Source: Aphrocallistes beatrix (taxonomy: Eukaryota; Porifera; Hexactinellida; Sceptrulophora; Aphrocallistidae). Taken from it: a DNA stretch of 64,000 nucleotides. The translations under genes and the position numbers were made by a program. The stretch covers positions 2,170,001 through 2,234,000 of the forward strand of contig OY725489.1 of the NCBI GenBank assembly GCA_963281255.1. Direction: 5' to 3'. A model generated the notes under the pieces. The model made no database searches. It was not told the DNA's origin and saw only the letters and a program-made list of their open reading frames with translations. Shown one piece after another: positions 51,257 through 62,797 of the stretch. Each line of letters opens with the position of its first letter. Within the stretch, counting starts at the first letter, position 1.

Positions 51257-52678
51257 CATTAATATTTTTTGATTGTCTAATTTTACAATGCAAAATAATT
51301 ATCATAAACAGATTAATATTCTAAAATCTAATTGCGTAATATAATAGTGGTTTTTAATCAGTCGATAAATTACAAAAATCTAAACGAGTTTTCAATAGCA
51401 TCCCATCTGGCCCGCAATCTTATGGAATTTGTCCATTTTGGCCCGTTGGCTGGAAAGTTTGCCGACCCCTGCCCTAAAGTATAGCTTTATATAAATTGAA
51501 AAATTATTGGTTTTTGAGGCATTCACCAATTGGTTTATAACATATTTGTTATTTTTAAGGCTAGCGTAGCCCACTATTGTATTAGGCTGTATAGGTAACT
51601 AGGTAATACTAGTTCAGTATACATGAATCCTTACTATAGTATTTACATGGACTAAGAATGAATGTAATTCTGAATGCTTTAAACCTTGTTCATATTGAAA
51701 ATTGACTTGGAATTTTTTGGTTTTCTAATTTTGGCTTCCATCATCCGTAATACAACGCATAAAATTTTTCTCAGGAACATGCCTAGATTTTAATGATCTA
51801 ACTTTTAATGATATAGGCCTTAACATTGTTTCGGCCCCTTTGGAGATTATATAACACAAAGATATAGAAGAAAGACCAAATAAAATCTAAACAAAATAGC
51901 TCTATAAGGGACTATATTTAAACATTGCTGGGGAAATCGCCTGATAGTTTCAGATATTTTGCAATCACTGGATCAGAAATAAAATTCTGATCGATTCAAA
52001 AAAAATTTGTTCGGATCCGACCATTTGTTCGTGATATATCACTTATTATAGGTAAAGTCCGGGCATAATATCTCTCTATGTTCCCGAAAGAGGCCTCAGT
52101 AATATATTAAAAACTATTGAAGATATATAATCTATTATACTATTAAATGAAAGGATATATGCGAAAATATATAAGTTCCTCAAACAATCCTTTGTCAAAA
52201 AATAAATATTTCTCGCCTTTTCATTGATTTGATTGTGATACAAATTCTATAGAGAACTTTGAATATATTCGGATATGCCGAATCTAATCATGAAAAATGT
52301 ATCCAAATGTGGCTATTATGCTAAATAATGAATACAATTGTCAATAAAGTATACAGAAAAATTGGAGAACTTTTGATAATAAGTTTGAAGGTTCTGGCCT
52401 TGGACCTCCCATATTCGGTCAAAACCCCCCGTTTAGAGTCCAAAAAGTGATATATCTCTATCTCTGTAAATATAAGACCAGATTCTAAGGTCTCACTTCC
52501 TAATATCCTTACTATTAAAACTCGATATATATATATATATATCTGTAACGAATTGATTGAAGAAACTGCCGGGCGCAGAAAGCGGATTTTGGCTATGGCT
52601 CCAGTAAGTTCTGAGTTCAGAGCAAAATGTCGACTCATCATGGAATTATGACGTCATTGTCACATTTTTAAAAGTTAA

Positions 52679-54607
52679 GGATACCGCCCGCGAAAAACAT
52701 CGCCTTACATAAAAAAAATTGGTGGAAATTTTTTTTGTTAATTTCATCGGATTATTGAGTAGTCTACTATCTAATCGTACTTGTTGGACGGTATTTATTT
52801 TGATATTCTAGAAATGAGCACCTAAAGCTCAGTAGTACTAAAAATCGGATAGTTATTCGTGGTTTTGCGGCGCATTCATCAATTATTTTCCAACTTATCT
52901 GATATTTTTTCAATTATATGAACCTCAAAATGGTTTTGGCCCCTTTAAATATTATAAAACAGATGAATTTAGAAAAAGAAGCACTTAAAATGCAATCAAA
53001 AATATCTTTATGAGGGATTTCATTTCAAAAATGTTCGGGAAATAGCCGTTGTGATATTAGCTATTGTGTATAGAAAAGAATTCTGAACATTTTTTTAAAA
53101 AAATTGTTAAGGTCCGACCATTAGTACGAAAGTTATAGTATATTGTAGGTAAAGTTCGGACATCAAACCTCTCTATGGCCCCGAAAGTGCTCGATGTCAA
53201 TGCGTAAAAACTATTGATGATATATAATCTATCATCATCTTAAATGAAAGGATATATGTGATAATATATAGGTTCCTCAAACATCTCTTTGTCAAAAAGT
53301 AAATATTTCTTGACTTATCATCGATTTTATTGTAATACAAATTCTATGGAGAACTTTGAATATATTAGAAAATGGCGAATCTTGTCATGAAATAAGTTAC
53401 CAAAAGTAGTTATTATACTCAAAAAAACAATCCAATAGTAACTAGCAATGTATACAGAAATTTTGAAGCACTCAACATGATTATTTTGTAAGTTCAAAGC
53501 ATTTATCTCCAAATTCGGTCAAAGCCCCCCATTTATGGTCCAAAAACAGATTCCTCCATATCTCGGGAAATATAAACCCAAATTCTTAGCTTTCAATTCC
53601 TAATATACTTTTCAAGACGGTATCTATCTGATTCTTAGATAATAAGTGTATTACATGGAATGGAATGCTAAGTTTCAAATTTTTATCACGTGATGACGTA
53701 GCATTTTTCGAAAATCCTAACTTGAAAACTAAAAGTCGTAGACTCTCGCTCTAACTTCCTAATATACTTTTTAGAAGCTCTTTATTCATTCTAAACCGAT
53801 GAATTATACTTTGTAGTGCTAGGAATATGAGTTATATTCCCTAATTGGTTCAAAATATTCGGGGTTAGAGGCCTCAAGGTAATTTGTGAATTTTCAGTAT
53901 AATTTTGCCATTTTCACCAAATTCTGTTGGAATACATCTAATTCATTAGTATACATGTGATTAAATGTCCATTGATGTTTTTTTTTATCGTTAATAGCTC
54001 ATTTTACATCGTTCTTAATATTTAAACTTCAAATCCCTATATCTTGGGACTTTAAAATTCCAAAATTGACCGTCTTTCAAAAATTTTAACTCAAAATTGC
54101 CTTGAGATAGAGGTTTGAAAATTTCAGGAGTTGTTCCATATCATTAGGCGATGAGCGTAGGACCACTCGATTTTCGATATCTTATAAATTTGTGATTTTA
54201 TTGCTGATTTCCAAATAAAATCGGGGTTTTTTCGCTGTTTTTTGGCCCTTTTTGTTCCGACACCGATAAAATTTACAATTTTTCTAATTTTAACTTTCTT
54301 CTGGTCCTATGAAGTGGCAAATATGATAGGCTATCTATGAATAAATTTTCGAAGCATTTGATCCAAACATGTGCTTTAAAAAAATCACAGAGTGGAGGAG
54401 GGCTTACCATTAAGATGTGCTAGGGAAAAACGGAAAAAACCGACTTAGAGACGCTGTAACTCAAAAACTAGAATTGCGAACCAAAAACTGTTTGGCATGT
54501 CTCAATATTTTTTAATTGCACTACCTGCCCACGCTTAACATCTTATATATCTCTATTCTTGATATATGCTGTAAGCCAAACCTATGGATTTTTCACGGGC
54601 GGTATCC
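52679..54607 (-). mobile_element. Family A, copy A3
   Basis: A reversed complete copy, 1,929 bp, with GGATACCGCCCGCGAAAAA at the left and cacgggcggtatcc at the right, and TTAA on both sides (52675-52678, 54608-54611). It is most like A1. The site is the aaaagTTAAgcaacac motif of the H body. Non-coding. Confidence 0.9.
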
Positions 54608-54847
54608 TTAAGCAACACAGTTATTCAGGCATAACTCAGCCATTATAGGAGATAGCGGGCTGAAATTTTAATAGAATCTGTATACTAACACGTCTCACTT
54701 ATCAAAAAATGATGACTCATCACTTTGTTATGGCGTCATCAATACTCATCAAAATTTTAAAAATTGACAAATTTGGTGATTTTCGAGTGATATCGATTTT
54801 AAAACTGAGATGGACATATTTAGAGATGATATCTCCCTTATAATTAA

Positions 54848-57800
54848 GGTTGGCCTTTCGTATAATAGCTAACTTTTGACTTTTTCAACCGATTCATTTA
54901 ATTTTTTCAGTGCAGATTTGAATCGCAGATTTATCTGCAAAACTGCATTAATAATTAAAATATTGCAACAGATGCAAATTTCTAAAAAAAATTTGGGCAT
55001 TTTACAAGAAAGAAATCGGACACAATATGCTTACAATCCTTTGGAAACTTTTCAAATTCATTCATAAATCGATGATCTAACTAATGAACATACAGATTTT
55101 TGAAAGTTTGAACATTGTGAAAAATTCACACCAAAACATCCAAGGAATTATATTTTATGTAATTTTGACACTATTTTTTTCATAATTCTCTTTTATTTCC
55201 TAATATCAAAAACCGTTGAGTTTTCGCCCCTATGATGAATTTACAAAAAGTTATCACCTTTATAATTGCCGAAAAAAATGTCACAGCAAATAGGATTTAA
55301 AAAATATTTATATAAGTCCCTCAATTTCCATTAGTTTTAACTACTTTGGAATATTAAATAACATACAAATATCCTTATTCGACAACTTATAGCAGTATTT
55401 AACTTCAAAATATGGTACATCAAAATTTTTCACCATCAAAAGTGTGAAAAACTGGTTATTGATGACTGGCCACCCAAAAATAACCACATTCGAGAGTATC
55501 CGCTGGAATCCCAGAACAATAACTTTGAACTATGTCAGATCCTCATTTTAATTAAATTTCCCGCAATTTGATATATATATTGACCATATTTGGATAATTT
55601 TTTGGATGTCCGTGCATAGCAACGGCCAGGAATTTTTCCACATTCCTGGCCGTTGCTAGGAACCTGCAGCCAAAGAATTTCTCCAAATATGGTCAATATA
55701 TATATCAAATTGCTGGAAATTTAGTGCTGAGGACGAATTTAGCATTAAGGATACCGCCCTCGAAAAAACATATGATTTGCATTACAGCATACGATGAAAG
55801 TAGAGCTATAAGAGATGTTAAGCGTGGGGAGGTATCTCCATCAAGAAATACTGGCACATTCCAAACCGTTTTTAATTCTCATTTCTAGATTTTGAGATAC
55901 AGTGTCTCAAAGTCTGTATTTTAAATTTTCCGCTAGCACATCTTAATGGTAGAAATTTAGGCACTCAATGAATTGTTTAGGACATACCAAGGAATCAAAC
56001 GCTTCCAAAATCGAATCATAGATAGTCTACCATATTTGCAACTTCATAGGACCAGAAGAAAGTTAAAATGACAAATATTGTAAATTTTATCGGTGTCCGA
56101 AAAAAAAGGGCCAAAAAAGGGCCAAAAATGTCTGTTTTTTTGGGGAAATCATGAATAAAATCACCGAGTTAGAATGTATCCAAAAAATGGTGGTCCTACG
56201 TTCATCGCCTAATGATATGAAACAACTCTTGAAATTTTCAAACTTCTATCTCAAACCAAATTTGAGAAATAATTCTGTAAAGACGGTCAATTTTGAAATT
56301 TTAAAGTCCCGAGATATAGAGATTTTAAGTTTAGGTGTTAAGAAGAATGTAAAATGAGTTATTAATAATGCACATAAGCATCCACAGACATTTATTCGCA
56401 TCCATACTGCTGATTTAGGTATATTAAAGCCAAATATTTACCAAAAATAGCAAAAGTACCCTGAAAATCCACAAATTTCCTTGAGGCCCCTAACTCCGAA
56501 TATTTTGAGATAATTGTAGATAATATTTCAAATTCCTGGCACTGCGAAGTATAATCTATCAGTTTAGAATGAATAAAAAGCTTCCAAAAAGTATATTAGG
56601 AAGTTAGAGCGAAAGTCTACGACTTTTAGTTTCGAAGTTAGGATTTTCGAAAAATGCTACGTCATCAAATGACAAAAATCTAAAACTTAACATTCCATAG
56701 GGTGTAGTGCAATTATTATCAAAGAATCATATATGTACACTTGTAAAAAGTATATTAGGAAGTGAGAACTAAGAATTTGGACTTGTATTTACAAAGATAG
56801 AGAGATATCTCTTTTTGGACCCTAAATGGGGGTTTTTGACCGAATCTGCGAGGTCCAAGGCCAGAACTTTCAAAATAATTATCAAAAGTTCTCCAATTTT
56901 TCTGTACATATTATTAACGGCAATTGTATTCACTATTTAGCATAATAGCTAAATTTGGACACATATTTAATGATTAGATTCGCCATTTTCTAATAGATTC
57001 AAAGTTCTCCATAGAATTTGTATTACAATTAAATCAATGATAAGTCGAGAATTATTTATTTTTTGACAAAGGAATGTTCGAGGAACCTATATATTTTCGC
57101 ATATATCCTTTTATTTAAGGATATAATATATGATATATCTACAATAGTTTTTAAGATATGACATCAGCCTCTTTCGGGACCTTAGAGGGATATTATGGCC
57201 GAACTTTACCTATAATATGCGATATCTCAAGAACAAATGGTCGGATCCGAACAAATTTTTTTTTGAAACGATCAGAATTTTATTTCTGACCCAGTGATCG
57301 CTAAATATCTGAGATCAAACTTGCGATTTCCCGAGGATTATATAAATGAACTCCCTTATAGAGCTATTTTGTTGGGATTTTATTTGCCCATTCTTTTAAA
57401 TATTTGTGTTTTATAATCTCCAAAGGTGCTAATACAATGTGAAGGTTCATATCATTAAAAAAATATCAAATAAGTTAAAAACTAACTGGTAAATGAGTCA
57501 AAATCCTCTAATAATTTTCAATTTTTATTAGCGCTAAACTTTAGGGGGTTATTTCGCAAAAAATACAAAAAAATGCCGTCCAAATAGTGCTATCAGATGG
57601 TGGACCGATCAGTAATACAATAAAATTAGCAATAAAACATTTTGCAGTTTTTTTTTTCGCCAGTCAAGATTTTTCGAGGGCGGTATCCTTAAAATGATGA
57701 TCTGAAATGGTTCAAAGAAGTTATGGATATGAGACATTTCGCTTCAAAAATGTGTCCTTTTTGGACGACAGGTGGTACAAGTGGCTCTAGGTGGCGAAAT

Positions 57801-57926
57801 ATTAGCATTCAAATTCCAAATATCGAAAATAATGTTTAGAACCCCTTTAGGGATCTAAAAATGACTAAAAAGGTCTTTTGGCAAACTTTTGATAAAAAAC
57901 AGAATGTCCATAGGAAAAGGCCAACC
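54848..57926 (-). mobile_element. Family B, copy B2, split by copy A4
   Basis: GGTTGGCCTTTCG at 54848 and AGGAAAAGGCCAACC ending 57926, with TTAA on both sides (54844-54847, 57927-57930). It is reversed relative to B1 and B3. Without A4 it is about 1.14 kb. The family hairpin is at about 55550-55745. The frame at 54876-55067 is not a recognised protein. Confidence 0.85.
55749..57688 (+). mobile_element. Family A, copy A4
   Basis: GGATACCGCCCTCGAAAAA at the left, tttttcgagggcggtatcc at the right, TTAA on both sides (55745-55748, 57689-57692), 1,940 bp. It is inserted in B2 at the sequence that reads gtattaaaatgatgatc in copy B3. Its interior belongs to the subfamily of A6 and the outer copy, not that of A1-A3. 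Confidence 0.9.
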
Positions 57927-58062
57927 TTAACCAATCTTACTTCCAGGCGACCGAAGGGAGCCTCCGGTGGACACAAAGTGTCCGCCAGCCACGCAGCTCA
58001 AGCAAACGCAAGCGAAGCGCGCTTGTACTTTTTATAAGGGTACAGTTATGATTCATTAATAA

Positions 58063-58572
58063 CAAGCGCGCTTCACTTGCTTGCGCTGCGCGGCTGGCAG
58101 ACACTTCGTGTCCGCCGGAGGCTCCCTTCGGTCCCCTGGAGGTGATATAATTATAAGGGAGATATCATCTCAAAATATGTCCATCTTAGTTTTAAAATCG
58201 TTATCACTCGAAAAATCACCAAATTTGTCAATTTTAAAATTTTCATGAGTAATGATGACTCATAACAAAGTGATGAGTCATCATATTTGGATGAGAGTTG
58301 AACTATATGTGAAATATGTTAGTATACAGATTCTATTATATCTCGTATAATGGCTGAGTTATGCCCGAATAACTGTGTTGCTTAACTTTTAAAAATGTGA
58401 CAATGACGTCATAATTACATGATGAGTCAACATTTTGCTCTGAACTCAGAACTTACTGGAGCCATAGCCAAAATACTCCCACATGCCAAAAATCAGCTTT
58501 CTGCGCCCGCCAGTTTCTTCAATCAATTCGTTACATATATATATATATAGATTAATCGAGTTTTAATAGTAA
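58063..58572 (-). mobile_element. H repeat, minus strand, in tandem with the next
   Basis: It starts caagcgcgcttcacttgc with a hairpin (ggcagacac / gtgtccgcc). It ends with the reverse complement of TTACTATTAAAACTCG directly against the 3' end of the following copy, so its first three bases (TCC) are missing. It interrupts the outer A copy. Confidence 0.8.
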
Positions 58573-59121
58573 CAAGCGCGCTTCGCTTGCTTGCGCTGCG
58601 CGGCTGGCGGACACTTTGTGTCCGCCAGAGGCTCCCTTCGGTCGCCTGGAGGTGACATTGGTTAATTGTAAGGGAGATAACATCTCTAAATATGTCCATC
58701 TTAGTGTTAAAACCGATTTCACTCGAAAAATCACCAAATTTGTCAATTTTAAAATTTTTGATGCGTAATGATGACGTCATAACAGAGTGATGAGTCATCA
58801 TTTTTTGATGAAAGTCGCATCATAGAGGTATGTTAGTATACAGATTCTATTAAAATTTCAGCCTTCTATCTCCTATAATGGCTGAGTTATGCTCGAATAA
58901 CTGTGTTGCTTAACTTTTAAAAATGTAACAATGACGTCATAATTCCATGATGAGTCGACATTTTGCTCTGAGCTCAGAACTTACTGGAGCCATAGCCAAA
59001 ATACTCCTACATGCCAAAAATTAGCTTTCTATGACCGGCAGTTTCTTCAATCACTTCGTTACAGATATATATATATATATATATATACACATACACAATA
59101 ATCGAGTTTTAATAGTAAGGA
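58573..59121 (-). mobile_element. H repeat, minus strand, complete
   Basis: It starts caagcgcgcttcgcttgc with a perfect hairpin (ggcggacactttgtgtccgcc, one palindrome of 21 bases). It ends with the reverse complement of TCCTTACTATTAAAACTCG at 59121, followed by T. The CRE sites near 58773 and 58934 are intact (atgacgtcataac, atgacgtcataatt). It is 549 bp long. Confidence 0.82.
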
Positions 59122-59763
59122 TGATAATAGCCCTACATCCTATGGAATGTAAATTCCTACATTAATTTTTGGAAGCTCTATTCATTCTAAATTAATGGAT
59201 TATACGTTGTGCTAGGAATATGAATTATGATTCACAATTATCTCGAAATATTCGGGGTTATTGCTATGAGATAGAGGTTTGAAAATTTCAAGAGTTGTCC
59301 CATATCATTAGGCGATGAACATAGGACCATTTTATTTTCGATATCTTATAACTTGGTGATTTTATTCTGATCACCAAAAAAACAAACGTTTTTCGCCGTT
59401 TTTGGCCTTTTTTTCAGACATCGATAAAATTTACAATTTTGTCATTTGCACCTTTCTTTGGTCCTATGAGGTGGCAAATATGATAGATTATCTATGATTC
59501 GATTTTGGAAGCATTTCTTTCCTTGCTATGTCCTAAAAAATATTTTGAGTGACCTGATTTCTACCATTAAGATGTGCTAGCGATAAACGTAAAAAACAGA
59601 CTTGAGACACTATCTCAAAAACTAGAAACAAGAATCAAAAATTGTTTGGAATGTGCAAGTATTTCTAGAAGGAGATACGTACCCACGCTTAACATCTCAT
59701 AGCTCTACTTTCATCGTATGCTATAAGCCAAATCATATAATTTTTCGCGTGCTGTATCTTTAA

Positions 59764-60040
59764 TAGAAAATATTCTATTGGCTATTAAATGGAATTACAT
59801 TTGAATTTCTAGCTATCACGGTTTTCAAGATATAACTTCAACTGACCAAAATACGTTTCCATAGCAACACTATAGTGTAGTAACATTCCATGGAAAAATC
59901 CAATTTTTTGTATTAACGCTACCGTGTGGCGCCTTTGTATTAGGTATGATGAGGATTTTTCTTTGTGCTCAACTACCATAAACTAGTATGTTTATCTATG
60001 TTTATCAAAATATTCAAAAGAAATGTTTAACATTAGTGAT
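59764..60040. other. Unique AT-rich stretch with a short dispersed repeat
   Basis: Positions about 59848-59925 match 39606-39690 in reverse (ccatagcaacactatagtg, aacattccatggaaaaa). Otherwise nothing is recognised. Confidence 0.45.
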
Positions 60041-61182
60041 ATGGGTACAATTGCAGTATCTTACACCCCCCCCCACTTTTTGTACGATGGGCAAAATCGC
60101 TATATGCACCGTTATAAAACTCGTCGAAAGAAGCTTATAGAGCAAAAGATTTCAAAAATCGGTCCACAAACAAAAAAGTTACGACAAATTTCCTATCTAA
60201 GCCAAATCCTATAAGGAAAATTGTATTAGTCACTCCAGTCAAATTGCATTGGTTTATGCATTGCAAACTACCATAGTAATGCGCATACTAGATGTTGAGG
60301 TTAATCGCACTTCTTCAATTACGTATTCCTCTATATTGTTTATACTAGATGCGTTTTTTACCTCAACATCTAGTATGCGCATTACTATGGTAGTTTGCAA
60401 TGCATAAACCAATGCAATTTGACTGGAGTGACTAATACAATTTTCCCTATAGGATTTGGCTTAGATAGGAAATTTGTCGTAACTTTTTTGTTTGTGGACC
60501 GATTTTTGAAATCTTTTGCTCTATAAGCTTCTTTCGACGAGTTCAATAACGGTGCATATAGCGATTTTGTCCATCGTACAAAAAGTGGGGGGGTGTAAGA
60601 TCAGGGTTGCCATCTCCTCAGTCATAAAAAAAAGGACACTCAGGGATAGATCGAAGATTTAGAAAAACGATGTAAAGAGAGAGCGTAGCGAACGACAATA
60701 ATGGCTGTCTGGGTGCTAGCACCCCAAGGAATTGTTTTGAATGTTTTTAGTGTGCTTCTATATCATTATATTGGATCTCTGATCCAATATAATGTTATAG
60801 TAGCACAGTTCTAAAATGAGTGCTGGTGTCCGGCCGTATGTGGTGTACAGACCTAAGTTTAAGAGATATCGGTTTGAATTTTTTTGTGAAGCTGCGGACA
60901 TATATGTAAATTCTCACCTAGGGTTTCGATTTCCAAAATATGCTAAATCATGATGATAGACATTCTAGTATATAATCTACAAGTAAAACGTAAAAGGACA
61001 AGAATGAGTTTATAAGAACAAAAAGGACAAAAAGTGAAAAAAAAGGACAATAAGGACAAAAAGCGAAAAAAAAGGACAAAAAGGACAGCATATTTTAAAA
61101 AGGACAGGTAGCAAAAAAGAAGGACTGTCCTTTCTAAAAAAGGACGTATGGTAACCCTGTGTAAGATACTGCAATTGTACCG
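60040..61182. repeat. Long palindrome (arms about 265 bp), right arm cut by a hAT MITE
   Basis: The left arm (about 60044-60300, from ggtacaattgcagtatct to cctcaacatctagta read inverted) is repeated inverted at about 60362-60601 and, after the MITE at 60602-61159, continues at 61160-61182 (tgtaagatactgcaattg). Identity is very high, with only a few mismatches. A loop of about 60 bp separates the arms. The frame 60023-60214 lies in the left arm and is not a recognised protein. Confidence 0.9.
60602..61159. mobile_element. hAT-type MITE with internal AAAAAGGACA repeats
   Basis: The ends CAGGGTTGCCATCTCC and TATGGTAACCCTG are inverted and flanked by a perfect 8-bp duplication TGTAAGAT (60594-60601, 61160-61167). 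The right third is a run of aaaaaggacaaaaagga units, and aaaaaaaaggacactc appears near the left end. It also holds an internal inverted pair (tatattggatc / gatccaatata, 60767-60792). Non-coding. Confidence 0.9.
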
Positions 61183-61954
61183 TGATATGACTATAAGAAT
61201 TTATGGATTTTTTTAAAATTCAATTTTTCATTGCAATTGTTTATAATACTTCAACTTTCCATAGATTTAACATTTCCTTTCTTAGAATACATCATTCCAT
61301 ACCAGATATCACTTCATAGACATAAATCCTTAATTTCTACCGAGCGTTTCTAGTTAGAAAGTGCAAAACTTTGCATTACCACCTATTTACTGAATTTAGT
61401 CAGAATTTAGCCTATTTTTTGACTTTATTTTACATATTCAACTAAAACGTTGGAGAGGGGAATTAATTTGAAGATCTGTACGGTAATATTTAAGTATTAT
61501 GTATTTAGATTCTATTGTAGTAACACCAAGTTTATAGAATGAACAAATTCTTAGAACGAAATCATCAAGTTTGGGTTCGGGAGGATTGCAATTTTATTTA
61601 TTAATGAATATCGCATTTCCACAAGTTCTTATTTATCCACGGTTCAAACCAACATTAAATTAATATTAACTATATAAATTCATTATAATCAATTTTGGAA
61701 TAGATTTCAAAATATCATTAATTGTATATCAATGGTAAATCCACCATGTTATAAGCTCTGAAAAAAATTATTTTTAATGCAATTGTTCAGCCCAAAATAG
61801 GCAGATTTGTAAAAATTATATATGTTTGTATTTGTTCAAAACTTCTCAAACTTTTACATCCTGGTCCATGGTCCAATTATAAACGGAAAAAGTAGAAACT
61901 ACCTTCCAATGCGAATATTATTATCCATGGTTAAAGTATGACACATTTGAGTGT
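61183..61954. other. AT-rich stretch, nothing recognised
   Basis: No gene, terminus or tandem repeat is visible. Confidence 0.4.
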
Positions 61955-62140
61955 TCTTACCCCATAGACGAAAAGTTGACTCATCACGAAATGGTGACGT
62001 CATTGTCACCTTGTATTCAATTTGAAATTTCAGATTTCGCACATAACTTTGCCATTTTAGGTGATAGATTCCTCAAAATTTAATTTCCATCCATCGAATA
62101 TGATGATTCATCACTCCAGCTAGTAAAATCTTTGGCAGAT
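61955..62140 (+). mobile_element. Old H fragment
   Basis: It retains gttgactcatcacgaaat, ggtgacgtcattgtcacc, cataactttgccatttta and the following gtgatagat in the order of the H body, but most other positions differ. It is among the most diverged H copies, yet one CRE and one AP-1-like site are intact. Confidence 0.6.
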
Positions 62141-62793
62141 TCCTCTTAGTATGAAGTAACTCGCAGATTTGATCTGTTAATTAATGATGATCAATTCGTG
62201 GTTAATTCATTTAAGGAATTTAGCTGCTTTTAACCTCAAGAATTTATCTAATACATATTTCACACGATTTGTGTTGGATACGAATAGGAACTAAAGTATG
62301 TTAGTGGCTATCATTTGCTAGGAGCTAAATTATATATATACGCATGGTATGAGTGTGATTAGCATAACACCTATTATTTTCAAAATCTTTCTTCTTTTTT
62401 AATTCTTTTATTCTCCATTTCTTTTTGTTTTAATGCAATAGAATTTTTTTGCACTAATTCAAGTGAGTTGATATATATTTAGTATTTTTTAATATATATG
62501 CTATGTAAAATAAATTATTTATTTATGTTTATCACCGCCGTCCTGAAATTGTATTGTTTATGGCAAATTCAATTTTGCTTATGAACCTGTCCGAAATTTG
62601 CTAATTAATAACTGCCTGATGTATTTTAATATTATGGAGTATGAATATCTTTTTTCTGACAAATTATTGTCCCATTCAGTATGATGTGAGACTCGTTTAT
62701 GATAACTTTGTCCTTATCTTGCACCTTCACGCATTGAATGTCTGAACGTCTGTCAAATAGAGATGTCTGTTTCAAGTAATCCATTTTGAATAA
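62141..62793. other. AT-rich stretch, nothing recognised
   Basis: No feature identified. Confidence 0.4.
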
Positions 62794-62797
62794 TTAA

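Larger units (their letters stand above)
43495..51471 (+). mobile_element. hAT element (GTF2IRD2/Charlie type), split by a Tc1
   Basis: The termini are CAGGGGTCGGCAAACT at 43495 and AGTTTGCCGACCCCTG ending 51471. A perfect 8-bp duplication CCCTAAAG flanks it (43487-43494, 51472-51479). Subterminal cggcccgcgggcc and tggcccgcgag motifs occur at both ends. The transposase gene is interrupted at 44308 by a Tc1 (44309-50220). Without the insertion the element is about 2.06 kb. The uninterrupted target is visible in copy A4 (inverse of 57540-57555). Confidence 0.95.
52506..58025 (+). mobile_element. H repeat enlarged to 5.5 kb by nested TTAA elements
   Basis: The 5' end TCCTTACTATTAAAACTCG at 52506 lies in family A sequence. 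The body runs to 52674, is interrupted by copy A3 (52679-54607) at GTTAAGC, continues 54612-54843, is interrupted by copy B2 (54848-57926) at ATTAACC, and ends with the hairpin and agcgcgcttg at 58025. Intact H copies (for example 19294-19850 and 58573-59121) show both empty TTAA sites. Confidence 0.85.
43342..59759 (-). mobile_element. Outer family A copy, spread over 16.4 kb by nested insertions
   Basis: The left terminus is worn (GGATAgataCCACCCTCG) next to TTAA at 43338-43341. The right terminus is worn (cgcgtgctgtatct) before TTAA at 59760-59763. Surviving A sequence is found at 43342-43494, 51472-52505, 58026-58062 and 59122-59759, in correct order for a reversed copy. The joins are recognisable against the uninterrupted copies: cctaatata-ctttttataa across the H copy at 52506-58025, and accccctaaag across the hAT. 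Insertions are the hAT at 43495 and H copies at 52506, 58063 and 58573. It is the oldest layer of the nest. Confidence 0.8.

Noticed and set aside
43336-51481. One 8-kb retrovirus-like or giant composite gene cluster
   Set aside because: The coding segments belong to three distinct DNA transposons, each with its own termini and target duplication.
60023-60214. Plus-strand frame in the long palindrome
   Set aside because: It lies in one arm; the mirrored arm has differences that do not preserve it, and it matches no family I know.
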